Source: Bacillaceae bacterium (GTDB lineage Bacteria; Bacillota; Bacilli; JACDOE01). Taken from it: a DNA stretch of 64,000 nt. The DNA is taken from assembly GCA_017656255.1 (NCBI GenBank), contig JACDOE010000002.1:68033-132032 (forward strand), in the 5' to 3' direction. The notes under the pieces are model-generated. The model saw only the letters and a program-made list of their open reading frames with translations. It searched no databases and had not been told where the DNA came from. Positions 50,105 through 59,442 of the stretch are shown here, in pieces (within the stretch, counting starts at the first letter, position 1; every line of letters starts with the position of its first letter). The position numbers were made by a program, and so were the translations under genes.

Positions 50105-51250
50105 ATGGTAGAAGTTGTTTCTGTAATTGAGGGAGTCTATTACCGTTTGTATGACTACGACCTGTGGATTGACCTGGGCGTAGCTACCGGTATCTTTTTA
50201 CTTTTCCTGTTGTTGCGAAAAATATTTACACGTTACATATTTAATCTGGTTCTACGGATAACGAAAAAAACCAGTACCAGTGTGGATGAATATATCGTCA
50301 CCGCTTATCAAAAGCCGATGAGGGCTTTTATCTGGATACTCGGGTTATATCTTGCGCTGATGTATCTGCCGCTGGGGGTGACAGCGAACCATTTTATCTC
50401 GCAGGTATTTAGTTCGGTGATCATTATTCTCATTGCCTGGGGATTATTTATTCTGACCAATACGTCGTCAACCTGGATGGAAAAAATCGGGGAACGTTTT
50501 GAACTGCAAATCGATCGCATTTTGCTTCCGTTTATCTCCAAGACGCTTCGTTTTCTGATCATTGCGTTAGCCATCACCATCATCGCCGAGGACTGGGGGT
50601 ATAACATTTCCAGCCTGGTGGCGGGGCTCGGCCTGGGCGGGCTGGCGTTTGCCCTGGCAGCCAAGGATTATGTGGGAAACCTGTTCGGCGGCGTGGTGAT
50701 TCTGACGGAGAAGCCATTTTCCCTGGGAGACTGGATTAAAACGCCGAGTGTGGAGGGAACGGTGGAGGATATCACGTTCCGCAGCACCCGGGTCCGGACG
50801 TTTGCCCAGGCGGTGGTGACGCTGCCCAATTCGACACTGGCCAATGAACCGATTACCAACTGGAGCCGGATGGGAAAACGGCGGATTACCTTTCACCTGG
50901 GTGTGGAATATGGAACGCCACGGGAAAAGCTGGAGAAATGTGTGAACGACATTCGCACCATGCTGGAAAATCATCCGGAGATTCATCAGGAAACGCTGTT
51001 TGTCCATTTTGACCGCTTTAATGACAGCAGTCTTGATATTTTCCTGTACTTCTTTACCAAAACAACCAACTGGGGTGAATGGCTGCGGGTGAAGGAGGAT
51101 TGTAATTTTAAGATTATGGAGATCCTCGAAAAAGAAGGCGTATCGGTTGCCTTTCCCAGCCGCAGCATTTATTTTGAGACGCCGCTGGAGAAAAAGGTCG
51201 ACCAAGATGATAAAGGGGCTTATCCGGATGAACCCGGGCGGCCTGAGTGA
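50105..51250 (+). CDS. MscS-family mechanosensitive channel
   Basis: 381 residues; the second ATG (50105) is 6 nt after GGAGG and preferred over 50102. Helices at about 22-40, 66-85, 96-115 and 140-165, then the MscS core: pore helix with GLGGLAFALAAKDYVGNLFGG (about 175-195), beta domain with FSLGDWIKTPSVEGTVEDI and TLPNSTLANEPITNWSR, and a C-terminal alpha/beta domain. It opens under membrane tension to release solutes. Charged C-terminal tail is unusual. Ends in a terminator. Confidence 0.92.
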   Translation: MVEVVSVIEGVYYRLYDYDLWIDLGVATGIFLLFLLLRKIFTRYIFNLVLRITKKTSTSVDEYIVTAYQKPMRAFIWILGLYLALMYLPLGVTANHFISQVFSSVIIILIAWGLFILTNTSSTWMEKIGERFELQIDRILLPFISKTLRFLIIALAITIIAEDWGYNISSLVAGLGLGGLAFALAAKDYVGNLFGGVVILTEKPFSLGDWIKTPSVEGTVEDITFRSTRVRTFAQAVVTLPNSTLANEPITNWSRMGKRRITFHLGVEYGTPREKLEKCVNDIRTMLENHPEIHQETLFVHFDRFNDSSLDIFLYFFTKTTNWGEWLRVKEDCNFKIMEILEKEGVSVAFPSRSIYFETPLEKKVDQDDKGAYPDEPGRPE

Positions 51251-51270
51251 TGGGGTAATACAGATTGGGG

Positions 51271-51298
51271 AGGGAGCTGCGTCAAGCTCCCTTTTTTT
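51271..51298 (+). terminator. Intrinsic terminator after the MscS gene
   Basis: GGGAGCT / AGCTCCC stem, GCGTCA loop, seven T. Confidence 0.8.
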
Positions 51299-51450
51299 GA
51301 TGGAAAGGAGGGGGGCGAGAAGGAATCGGAGTCTTCAGTTGGAACTTAAGCAAGCAGGGCCACAAACAAAAATAGAGGCAAACAGGCAACGTGTTAAAAT
51401 AGGAATAGAGATCGTAGAAAAGAATCTGGATACAAAAGGGGGAGAAACCG

Positions 51451-52866
51451 GTGAAGCCAAACGTCATCGGGGAAATTTTATCTATTATCCCGCAGGAACG
51501 GGTACTCACGGATCTGGCCGACCGCTATACATTCAGCTATGATGCCTCATTCGGAGAATACCTGCCGGATGTAGTTGTGCAACCGCACACGACAGAAGAA
51601 ATCAGCCGACTGGTGAAACTGGCCAACCGGGAAATAATTCCGGTTTATCCGAGAGGTTCCGCCACGTCACTCAGCGGAGGGCCCCTTCCCGTGAAAGGCG
51701 GCATGGTGCTGGATATGTCACGGATGAATCAGAAACTGGAGATTGACACGGAAAACATGCTGGCGATCGTATCCCCCGGTGTCCTGACCGCTGACATTCA
51801 CCGGCAGGCGGAAGAAGCGGGCCTCTTTTACCCGCCGGACCCGAGCAGTTCCCATGTCTCCACGATCGGCGGCAATCTGCTGGAGAATTCCAGTGGCCCG
51901 AAAGGATTGAAATATGGCACGACGAAAGAGTATGTGATCGGGCTGGAAGTGGTGACGCCGATGGGAGACGTGATCCGAACCGGCGGCAAGACCGTAAAAA
52001 ATGTGACCGGTTATGACCTGACCCGTCTGATTGTGGGTTCGGAAGGCACACTGGGCATTGTTACAGAGGCGATTCTTCGCCTGATCCCAAAGCCACCGTC
52101 CCGTAAAACGTTGCTGGCGGCCTTCGACCGTTTTGAAGATTCCGGTTATGCCATTACGCGGATTCTATCGTCGGGTATTTTACCGGCGGCCATGGAACTG
52201 ATGGACCAGGCCTGCATCCGGGCGGTGGAGAATTATCAGCCGTCCGGACTACCGGTTGAGGCAGAAGCCCTGATTATTATCGAAGTGGATGGCCATCCGG
52301 CGGCAGTGGAGGAAGAGATTCGCCGCTGTGAAGAAATATGCCGCGGTCAGGGGGCCAATACGGTTACTGTCGCCCGGGATGAGAAAGAGCGTGAAACGAT
52401 CTGGAAGGCGAGAAAAATGGTGTCCCCGGCCATTACGCAGATGGGACCGACCAAAATTTCGGAAGACGCAACGGTGCCGCGCAGCCAGATTCCGGCGATG
52501 ATGAAACGGCTGCGGCAGATTGCCGACAAGTACCGGCTTAACCTGGTGGTGTTCGGCCATGCCGGGGACGGCAATTTGCATCCCAATATCATCACCGATA
52601 AGCGGAACGAGGAAGAGATGAAACGGGTGGAAGATGCGGTGACGGAAATATTTGAAGCGGCGGTAGAACTGGGAGGTACCCTGTCCGGCGAACACGGTAT
52701 CGGGGTCTTGAAAGCCCCGTATATGGAAATGGAACTGGGCCCAATCGGCCTGGACATGATGAAAAAGATCAAGGAAGCGTGGGACCCCAATCAGATATTG
52801 AATCCGGGCAAAATTTTTCCGGAACCGGGGCAGACCAGGGTGGTGTTGAGGCAAAATGAGTCCTAG
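51451..52866 (+). CDS. glcD: Glycolate oxidase FAD subunit GlcD-like
   Basis: GTG start behind AAGGGGGAG. 471 residues of the VAO/PCMH flavoprotein family: FAD-binding N-terminal half with PRGSATSLSGGPLPVKGG, GLFYPPDPSSSHVSTIGG, NSSGPKGLKYG and TGYDLTRLIVGSEGTLG; C-terminal substrate domain with VFGHAGDGNLHPNI and LSGEHGIGVLK, whose His and Glu are catalytic. Oxidises glycolate or D-lactate and passes electrons to the Fe-S subunit encoded next, whose start overlaps by 11 bp. No glcE gene. Confidence 0.92.
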   Translation: MKPNVIGEILSIIPQERVLTDLADRYTFSYDASFGEYLPDVVVQPHTTEEISRLVKLANREIIPVYPRGSATSLSGGPLPVKGGMVLDMSRMNQKLEIDTENMLAIVSPGVLTADIHRQAEEAGLFYPPDPSSSHVSTIGGNLLENSSGPKGLKYGTTKEYVIGLEVVTPMGDVIRTGGKTVKNVTGYDLTRLIVGSEGTLGIVTEAILRLIPKPPSRKTLLAAFDRFEDSGYAITRILSSGILPAAMELMDQACIRAVENYQPSGLPVEAEALIIIEVDGHPAAVEEEIRRCEEICRGQGANTVTVARDEKERETIWKARKMVSPAITQMGPTKISEDATVPRSQIPAMMKRLRQIADKYRLNLVVFGHAGDGNLHPNIITDKRNEEEMKRVEDAVTEIFEAAVELGGTLSGEHGIGVLKAPYMEMELGPIGLDMMKKIKEAWDPNQILNPGKIFPEPGQTRVVLRQNES

Positions 52867-54199
52867 TCGCAACAATCCGGGACAAACGGAAAGAGCCCGG
52901 AAATTATTCGAACTCACTTATGAAGAAACCAATCAGTGTATCCAGTGCGGGTATTGTCTCCCGGCCTGCCCCACCTATCAATCGATGGGGAGAGAATCCG
53001 CTTCACCACGGGGCCGGATCGCGCTGGTCAAAATGGCAGCGGAGGGAAAGCTCGACATCACCCGGGATCTGGCGGAACCGATCGACCTCTGCCTGGGTTG
53101 CCGCGCCTGTGAAACCGCCTGTCCGGTGGGGGTTCCTTACGGTCATATTCTGGAGGAAACGAAACAGGTATTACATGAATCAGTGGCTCGGGACCCACTA
53201 AATCCGCAACAACCTCAACATAAAGGGCGGGAAAGGTTGAAAAAGGCGGTGTTGCGCCACCTGTTTCCCTACCCGAAACGGTTACGGATTGTCGGGCGAA
53301 TGGTTTATCTCTATCAGAAGAGTGGCGCTGACCGGCTGGCCACCGGCGTCCTCCCCAAAATCTCGGAACCGGCGGCCCGTTTTGCAGCAGCGCTTCCCCG
53401 GCTGGAATCACCGTCCAGGCGGTACAATCCCGGTGATGTACTTCCTCCTGTGGGTCCGAAAAAAGCAAGAGTCGCTTTTTTCAACGGTTGTTTAATGGAT
53501 GCGGTAATGTATCGGATCAACCGACTGACTATCGAACTGCTTCGAGCCGTTGGCTGTGAAGTGGTCATTCCGGAAACACAAACATGCTGCGGTGCCCTGC
53601 ATGCCCATCAGGGGATGAAAGAGGCGGCGGAACAACTGGCTCGGGCCAACATTGGTGCCTTTGAGCGATCGGAAAGCGATTTTTATATCAACAATGCCGG
53701 CGGATGCGGTGCCATGCTGATCGAATATGACCAGTTGTTGGGCAAGGATCCGGCATGGCGGGAGAGAGCCCGTGATTTTGTGAGCAAGAGCCGTGACATC
53801 AGCCAGGTTCTGGATCAGTTCGGACCGCTACCTTTTAAGAAAGAATGGAACGGGACCATCACCTACCAGGATTCCTGCCATCTGCGCCATGTACAAAAGG
53901 TCACGGAAGAACCACGACGACTATTGCAATCGGTACCGGGAGCGACGTTTGTTGAGATGGCAGACAGTGATCGCTGCTGTGGTTCTGGAGGTATTTACAA
54001 TCTGCTTCATTACGATGAGTCGATGAAAATTCTGGATGACAAAATGGAGAAAGCGGCTGATACGTGTGCTGAGACCATTGTGACCACCAATCCCGGTTGC
54101 CTGTTGCAGATGAAACTGGGTGTGGCCAGGAAAGGAATGTCGCAAACACGGGTATTGCATCTGGTGGAAGTGCTGGCAGAGGCCTGTGGGTTGACGTGA
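52856..54199 (+). CDS. glcF: Glycolate oxidase iron-sulfur subunit GlcF-like
   Basis: 447 residues. Two 4Fe-4S clusters in an N-terminal ferredoxin domain (CIQCGYCLPACPTY and CLGCRACETACPVG), then two cysteine-rich CCG domains (TCCGALHAHQG and RCCGSGGIYN) with DSCHLRHVQ between. Membrane-peripheral partner of GlcD, moving electrons from glycolate or lactate to the quinone pool. The overlap with glcD indicates cotranslation. The end of the two-gene operon lies near the cobalamin riboswitch region. Confidence 0.92.
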   Translation: MSPSRNNPGQTERARKLFELTYEETNQCIQCGYCLPACPTYQSMGRESASPRGRIALVKMAAEGKLDITRDLAEPIDLCLGCRACETACPVGVPYGHILEETKQVLHESVARDPLNPQQPQHKGRERLKKAVLRHLFPYPKRLRIVGRMVYLYQKSGADRLATGVLPKISEPAARFAAALPRLESPSRRYNPGDVLPPVGPKKARVAFFNGCLMDAVMYRINRLTIELLRAVGCEVVIPETQTCCGALHAHQGMKEAAEQLARANIGAFERSESDFYINNAGGCGAMLIEYDQLLGKDPAWRERARDFVSKSRDISQVLDQFGPLPFKKEWNGTITYQDSCHLRHVQKVTEEPRRLLQSVPGATFVEMADSDRCCGSGGIYNLLHYDESMKILDDKMEKAADTCAETIVTTNPGCLLQMKLGVARKGMSQTRVLHLVEVLAEACGLT

Positions 54200-54314
54200 T
54201 TGATCAAGTATGTTAGCCCTGCCCTGCGCCGCTTTAGAAGAAAAAGATTGTCTCCCCACCACCTATCGCCTATAATGAATACAACAATGTAACAGTCTGA
54301 CAATTTCATTTTCG

Positions 54315-54495
54315 GCAAACAGGTCTTCACCTTAACCGGTGAAGATAATAGGGAAGTCCGGTGAAAGTCCGGCGCGGTCCCGCCACTGTAATTGGGGAGC
54401 CTGGCTTCATTTACGCCACTGTCAAATCAGTTTTGACGGGAAGGTGAAGCCCGGGTGAAGATCCATAAGCCAGGAGACCTGCCTGTTTGTAAGAT
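54315..54495 (+). ncRNA. Cobalamin riboswitch
   Basis: Conserved blocks in order: AACAGGTCTTCACC, GGGAAGTCCGGTGAAAGTCC, GCGGTCCCGCCACTGTAA, and GCCAGGAGACCTGCCTGTT (54469-54486), i.e. the B12 box and the closing arm. About 170 nt, a normal class I aptamer. It governs the operon that starts at 54659 and is followed by a terminator. Confidence 0.95.
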
Positions 54496-54567
54496 GCTGA
54501 TTCCTTCGGGTTCAAAGGAAAGGCATGACATTCAAACGGTTGTATCTTGCCCTTTGTGTGTTTAATG

Positions 54568-54597
54568 CCCTGGTTCCTGCGGGAATCAGGGTTTTTT
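54568..54597 (+). terminator. Riboswitch terminator before cobT
   Basis: CCCTG-GTTCC / GGAA-TCAGGG stem, TGCG loop and six T, 70 nt past the aptamer. Adenosylcobalamin binding should favour it. Confidence 0.8.
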
Positions 54598-54658
54598 GAA
54601 TTATTCGACTTCCGGTTGACTTCACCGGGAAGTAAGGGAGCAGGGGAGGAACACAGAG

Positions 54659-55726
54659 ATGCGTGAAACATGGATCAAAGCGATCTGCGAACAGATTAAA
54701 CCGCTTAATGAAAAAGCAATGGAACGGGCAAAGCAGCATCTCGACCGGTTGACCAAGCCGCCGGGCAGCCTGGGCAGAATGGAGGAACTGGCGGTTCAAC
54801 TGGCGGGTATCACCGGGGATATCGCCGGTGAACTGGATGACAAACGAATCGTGATCATGGCAGCCGACCACGGTGTGACCGAGGAAGGCGTATCTGCTTT
54901 CCCGCGGGAAGTCACGGTACAGATGGTGGCCAATTTTATAAACGGGGGAGCCGCGATCAATGTCATGGCCCGACAGGCCGGTGCCTCACTGGTCTGCGTT
55001 GACGTAGGTGTGGACGGCGATCTGTCGAAGTCGGACGGTCTTTTTCATCGAAAAGTGGCCCGGGGAACACGAAACATGGTACAAGAGGCGGCCATGTCGG
55101 AAGGAGAACTGAAAGCCGCCATTGAAGTCGGACTTGAACTGGCCGCCCAACAGGCGGAAGCGGGAGCACAACTCATCGCTACCGGGGAAATGGGAATCGG
55201 CAATACAACGGCCAGTTCCGCCGTACTGGCGGCATTGACCGCTGCGTCAGCGGAAGATGTGGTCGGAAGCGGAACCGGCGTTACCTCTGAAAGACTGCGG
55301 CACAAACAACAGGTAGTGCGGCAGGCACTTCAACGTCATCGTCCCGATCCTGACAATCCCCTGGACGTCATGCAAAAGGTGGGTGGGTTGGAGATTGCCG
55401 CACTGGCCGGACTGATTCTGGGGTGTGCCGTGCACCGGATTCCGGTGGTCATCGACGGTTTCATCTCCACCGTGGCAGCATTAAGTGCGGTCCGCCTGTG
55501 CCCGGAAGTACGTGATTACCTCATCCCGTCTCATTTATCTGAAGAAAAAGGGCATCGGATCGCTCTGGAAGCTATATCGCTGAAACCCATGCTCCATATG
55601 GGGATGAGGCTGGGAGAAGGAACAGGCGCAGCACTGATGTTCCCGGTGATCGATACGGCGCGGCGTATCATGCGGGAGATGGCCACATTTGAAGAAGCAC
55701 AGGTAGCACGGCAGAAAGGAGAATAA
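54659..55726 (+). CDS. cobT: Nicotinate-nucleotide:dimethylbenzimidazole phosphoribosyltransferase CobT
   Basis: 355 residues. Blocks typical of CobT: LTKPPGSLGRMEELAVQLAG, MAADHGVTEEGVSAFPREVT, GEMGIGNTTASSAVLAAL, and C-terminal HMGMRLGEGTGAAL with the catalytic Glu. It makes alpha-ribazole phosphate, the lower-ligand precursor of cobamides. First gene after the riboswitch, 3 bp before cobD. GGGGAGG before ATG. Confidence 0.95.
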   Translation: MRETWIKAICEQIKPLNEKAMERAKQHLDRLTKPPGSLGRMEELAVQLAGITGDIAGELDDKRIVIMAADHGVTEEGVSAFPREVTVQMVANFINGGAAINVMARQAGASLVCVDVGVDGDLSKSDGLFHRKVARGTRNMVQEAAMSEGELKAAIEVGLELAAQQAEAGAQLIATGEMGIGNTTASSAVLAALTAASAEDVVGSGTGVTSERLRHKQQVVRQALQRHRPDPDNPLDVMQKVGGLEIAALAGLILGCAVHRIPVVIDGFISTVAALSAVRLCPEVRDYLIPSHLSEEKGHRIALEAISLKPMLHMGMRLGEGTGAALMFPVIDTARRIMREMATFEEAQVARQKGE

Positions 55727-55729
55727 CTC

Positions 55730-56842
55730 ATGGGGTGGATTGAACGTTTCGGACACGGCGGAGACAGGGATACGGCAGCGGAATCCTTTGGCATCGACCG
55801 GGACAGGCTGCTTGACTTCAGTGCCAATATCAACCCGCTTGGTCCGCCCCACGCCTTGATGGAAAAACTGAAACAGGACCTGGATCAGATCATCCATTAT
55901 CCCGACCCTGCCCAGCGTACGTTCCGGCAGAAGCTGGCCCGGCACTTGCAGGTGGATGAACGGATGATTCTGCCGGGAAACGGGGCGGCGGAATGCATGG
56001 CCCTCGCGATCCTGGGCCTGTCGGTGCAAAAAGTGGGCGTGATATACCCCTGTTTTTCTGAATATGAGAAACTGGCCCGGGCGTTCGGGGCAAGCGTCAG
56101 CGCATGCTATGGCCGGCAGGAGCGGGACTATAAACCGGATATGGAGGAGCTTTACCCCCTTTTTCAAGAACAGGATCTGGTTTTTGTCGGCCATCCCAAC
56201 AATCCCACCGGCATCCTGTACAGCCTGGATGAATTGCGAACGATGGCAGCATGGGCGGACGAAACCGAAACTTACCTGGTCGTGGATGAGGCGTTCCTGG
56301 ATTTTCTGCCACCCGAAGAGCAGATTACCCTTTTACCGGAATTGAACCGGTATCCCCGCGTCATTCTGATCCGTTCCCTGACCAAATTTTATGCGATTCC
56401 GGGGTTGCGGCTGGGATACACTGTGGCCGACCCCGATCTGATCAAGAAAATGAAAGCGAAACAGGTGACCTGGAGTGTCAACCAGTTCGCTTTATCGGCG
56501 GGGGAGGTCTGCCTGGACCAGCGTGAGTATGAGGAAAAGACCCGCCGTCTGGTCGAAACGGAGCGGGACTATCTTATTCGGAAAATCCGCGACGGATTGG
56601 GCTGGCAGGTGTGGCCAGGAAAGGCCAATTTTTTAATGGTCCGGCTTCCTGTTGCGATCACAGCCGATGCGTTGCAACTGGCCTTCGGCCAAAAGGGCAT
56701 TATGATTCGCAACCTGTCCATGTATCCGGGGCTAACCCCGTATGATATCCGGATTGCCGTGCGGTTAAGAGAAGAGAATGACCGTTTCTTACAGACCCTG
56801 AATGAAGTTTTGGAGGAAGCGAAATGGGGTGATCGGGTGTGA
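55730..56842 (+). CDS. cobD: L-threonine-O-3-phosphate decarboxylase CobD
   Basis: 370 residues of fold type I PLP enzymes: GHGGDRDTAAESFGI, DFSANINPLGPP, NPTGILY and the PLP lysine in RSLTKFYAIPGLRLGY, with C-terminal IRIAVR-type Arg. It makes (R)-1-amino-2-propanol phosphate, used by CbiB. The Salmonella naming is used. Ends GTGTGA, overlapping the cobU start by 4 bp. AAAGGAG 7 nt before ATG. Confidence 0.93.
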   Translation: MGWIERFGHGGDRDTAAESFGIDRDRLLDFSANINPLGPPHALMEKLKQDLDQIIHYPDPAQRTFRQKLARHLQVDERMILPGNGAAECMALAILGLSVQKVGVIYPCFSEYEKLARAFGASVSACYGRQERDYKPDMEELYPLFQEQDLVFVGHPNNPTGILYSLDELRTMAAWADETETYLVVDEAFLDFLPPEEQITLLPELNRYPRVILIRSLTKFYAIPGLRLGYTVADPDLIKKMKAKQVTWSVNQFALSAGEVCLDQREYEEKTRRLVETERDYLIRKIRDGLGWQVWPGKANFLMVRLPVAITADALQLAFGQKGIMIRNLSMYPGLTPYDIRIAVRLREENDRFLQTLNEVLEEAKWGDRV

Positions 56843-57375
56843 AATTGATTTTGATCAGCGGAGGCGTCCGTTCGGGAAAAAGCCGTTTTGCAGAAGAGAT
56901 GGCACAGCAAATGGGGGAAGCCGTCTTATATGTGGCGACTGGTGTGGAAACAGACGGGGAAATGAGAGAGAGGATCGAGCAACACCGGAAACGGCGTCCG
57001 GCCGACTGGGGTCTGGTGGAAGCGCCTGATGATCTGTCCGCCATGTTCACCGTCATCCCCGGGTATGACACGGTACTGATCGATTGTGTGTCCACTTATT
57101 TAAGTAATCGCCTGATTGCAGCTGAAGGCCCGGCTGCGAAAAAGGAGACTCCGGAACGTCTTCTCGACCGGATGGATGACTGGCTTGACCGGATGCGTTC
57201 GCTGGATCAAACCTTTATCGTGGTGACCAGTGAAACCGGCCTGGGAGGCGTGGCGATGACACCGCTGGGGCGCCGTTTTCAGGATCTTCTGGGAGAGGCC
57301 AATCAAATGATCGCCCGGGTTGCCGATGAAGTCTATCTGGTGGTATCCGGGATACCCTGGAGGCTAAAAGGATGA
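56839..57375 (+). CDS. cobU: Adenosylcobinamide kinase/guanylyltransferase CobU
   Basis: GTG start overlapping cobD. 178 residues: P-loop SGGVRSGKSRFAEE (8-20), ATGVETDGEM and HRKRRPADW blocks of the bifunctional CobU family, and VTSETGLGGVAMTPLGRRFQDLLG near the C-terminus. It phosphorylates adenosylcobinamide and adds GMP. Usual family length. Overlaps cobS by ATGA. Confidence 0.93.
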   Translation: MKLILISGGVRSGKSRFAEEMAQQMGEAVLYVATGVETDGEMRERIEQHRKRRPADWGLVEAPDDLSAMFTVIPGYDTVLIDCVSTYLSNRLIAAEGPAAKKETPERLLDRMDDWLDRMRSLDQTFIVVTSETGLGGVAMTPLGRRFQDLLGEANQMIARVADEVYLVVSGIPWRLKG

Positions 57376-58115
57376 ATGCTTTTTTTCATGCGATTACCTT
57401 TTTAACGCGTATTCCGGTTCCGTTTCTCAAATCGTCGAGAGAAGACTGGGAGAAAAGCGCTGTCTACTATCCGCTGGTGGGAATGGTGCTGGGACTTCTG
57501 GTCTGGGCCGGGGCGCTTTTTTTGATGTGGGGTTTCCCCGTGCCGCTCGCCGCTGTGTTGCTGGTGGTTTGGTGGGTGCTGCTGACCGGAGGTATCCATC
57601 TGGACGGCTGGATGGATCTGGCCGACGGGCTGGGCAGCAGCCGGGACCGGGAGCGTATGCTCCACATCATGAAAGACAGCAGGGTCGGGGCAATGGGAGT
57701 TCTAGCCGTCGTTCTGTTATTGATGGTAAAAGTCGTTGCGGTCTATCAACTGATCGTGGATCACCGGATCGATGCCCTGGCCGTATCCCCGCTCATAGCG
57801 CGTTTTGCGCTGATGGCGGCGATCTGGTACTGGCCCTATATTCGGGAAGGCGGCATGGCCTCCGGACTGAAGAAAGGGCTGGATCCGGTGCGGGTCCTGC
57901 TGGGATTATTTATTTCGCTTGCTTTGACATTTGCTGTCCTCGGATTATCGGGTTGGATCACGGCCATCCTGGCGCTGGGGGCAGGATGGTTATTCGGGCG
58001 TTATCTGGTTCGTAAACTGGGCGGGTTTACCGGAGATGGTTACGGCGCTCTGGTGGAATGGACGGAAGTGATCTTCCTGCTGTTAGTCATCATCGGAAGC
58101 GAGTGGGGCTCATGA
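57372..58115 (+). CDS. cobS: Adenosylcobinamide-GDP ribazoletransferase CobS
   Basis: 247 residues, a polytopic membrane enzyme (about six helices): FLTRIPVPFLKSSREDWEKS at the N-terminus, GGIHLDGWMDLADGLGSSRDRERML with the metal-binding Asp-rich motif, and GFTGDGYGALVEW near the C-terminus. It joins adenosylcobinamide-GDP with alpha-ribazole (phosphate) to complete the cobamide. ATGA overlaps at both ends show tight translational coupling. Confidence 0.95.
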   Translation: MNAFFHAITFLTRIPVPFLKSSREDWEKSAVYYPLVGMVLGLLVWAGALFLMWGFPVPLAAVLLVVWWVLLTGGIHLDGWMDLADGLGSSRDRERMLHIMKDSRVGAMGVLAVVLLLMVKVVAVYQLIVDHRIDALAVSPLIARFALMAAIWYWPYIREGGMASGLKKGLDPVRVLLGLFISLALTFAVLGLSGWITAILALGAGWLFGRYLVRKLGGFTGDGYGALVEWTEVIFLLLVIIGSEWGS

Positions 58116-58711
58116 AGTTGATCTGGATTCGTCATGGTAAAACCCTGGAAAATGAGCGCGGATGTTATATCGGTCATGATGATCCGGCACTGAGTGAAGC
58201 CGGTCATGCTCAGGCACAGAAACTCATCGAACGTCTGTCTTCCCGGGTACCAGACATTCGGGCTGTCTGTACCAGTGACCTGAAACGCGCGGTGGACACA
58301 GCGCTTCCGTTTTGCAGGCACTACGGGTTGCCCCTGTACCGGGACCGGGCACTGCGGGAATTAAATTTTGGAAAATGGGAAGGGAAGACCTATCACCAGC
58401 TGATGGAGTCGGACCGCGACCGGCTAACCAGGTGGCTGGATAATCCATTTGGCCACGCCCCTCCCGGGGGTGAAACGCTGATACAACTGGGAGAACGGGT
58501 GAACCGCTGGCTGGATCGACGGATTAAAGGAATGAATCAGGGAGATAACCTGGTCATTGTTTCCCACGGTGGCCCGATCCGCTGGTTTTTAAGCCACTGG
58601 ACCCGAGGTGACAGCCGCTTGTTCTGGCAGGTGGAAGCTGTCGCACACGGAGAAGGGCTGATCGCCGAGTGGGACGGAAACTGGTGGCACACGACGCCGC
58701 TTATATCATAA
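58112..58711 (+). CDS. cobC: Alpha-ribazole phosphatase CobC-like (histidine phosphatase)
   Basis: Start at 58112, overlapping cobS (ATGA). 199 residues of the phosphoglycerate-mutase-like fold: IWIRHGKTLENERG with phospho-His9, TSDLKRAVDTA, RELNFGKWEGKTYHQL (CobC signature) and IVSHGGPIRWFL with the second His. It removes phosphate from alpha-ribazole phosphate or adenosylcobalamin phosphate. The operon position supports CobC over other members. Confidence 0.9.
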   Translation: MKLIWIRHGKTLENERGCYIGHDDPALSEAGHAQAQKLIERLSSRVPDIRAVCTSDLKRAVDTALPFCRHYGLPLYRDRALRELNFGKWEGKTYHQLMESDRDRLTRWLDNPFGHAPPGGETLIQLGERVNRWLDRRIKGMNQGDNLVIVSHGGPIRWFLSHWTRGDSRLFWQVEAVAHGEGLIAEWDGNWWHTTPLIS

Positions 58712-58731
58712 CAGGGATGGGAGGATAAAGG

Positions 58732-59433
58732 ATGCAGCCGTTTTTAACATCCGAGACTTACAGGTCGTCCATCTGGCCTGACATGACCATCAGTTTGAGA
58801 CAGGATCATATCCTGATCACCAGTGAAACCATGCTGGAAACGGCGGGAAGCTCCCTGCTGGGAGGGGGTATGGGACGGGCCGGTCATTTTGTGAACTGGA
58901 AAGTGCCCCGTAACTATCAGACAAACGATCCGGTTCAGGAGATGCAGGCGTTTGTCCAATCACGGGGATATCCGATGGAAGCGACGGTGGGGATGCAGAC
59001 CGCGGCTGATATCCGGCAGGCTTCGATCACCGAAGAAAAGGGAGACGGGTTTGGCCTGATCTGCTGTGTCACGGCTGGCGTCAGTAATGCTGCACGGGCT
59101 GGGAAAAGGTATGAAACATACTGTTATGACCCGGGGACGATTAATATGGTTATTCTGTTTGATGGTGCCCTCTCGCCGGCCGGGATGATTAACGGTATTA
59201 CCACCGCAACGGAAGCGAAGACGGCTGCCCTGCAGGATCTCGGCGTTCGTGATCAGGAAGGGGATTGGGCCACGGGAACGACTACGGATTCGATTGTGAT
59301 TGCTGTCAATCCGAAACAGAGACGGGATCGGCTGGTTGGCCATTTTGCGGGCGTGGCGACGGCACCGGGAAATGCCATTGGAAGATGTATCTATCAGGCC
59401 GTTTATGAAGCATTGAAATCAGAAGAGGGGTAG
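58732..59433 (+). CDS. cbiZ: Adenosylcobinamide amidohydrolase CbiZ
   Basis: 233 residues of the CbiZ family, which removes the aminopropanol-linked lower tail from imported cobinamides or pseudo-cobamides to give adenosylcobyric acid. Blocks: SLLGGGMGRAGHFVNWKVPR, VGMQTAADIRQAS, CVTAGVSNAARAG, GTINMVILFDGALSPAGMIN, and NAIGRCIYQAV. With CbiB next door it lets the cell remodel foreign corrinoids. GGGAGG before ATG, 20 bp after cobC. Confidence 0.92.
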   Translation: MQPFLTSETYRSSIWPDMTISLRQDHILITSETMLETAGSSLLGGGMGRAGHFVNWKVPRNYQTNDPVQEMQAFVQSRGYPMEATVGMQTAADIRQASITEEKGDGFGLICCVTAGVSNAARAGKRYETYCYDPGTINMVILFDGALSPAGMINGITTATEAKTAALQDLGVRDQEGDWATGTTTDSIVIAVNPKQRRDRLVGHFAGVATAPGNAIGRCIYQAVYEALKSEEG

Positions 59434-59442
59434 ATAGACGGG

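Noticed and set aside
54411-54671. Minus-strand frames across the cobalamin riboswitch
   Set aside because: The region is explained by conserved riboswitch blocks and a terminator.
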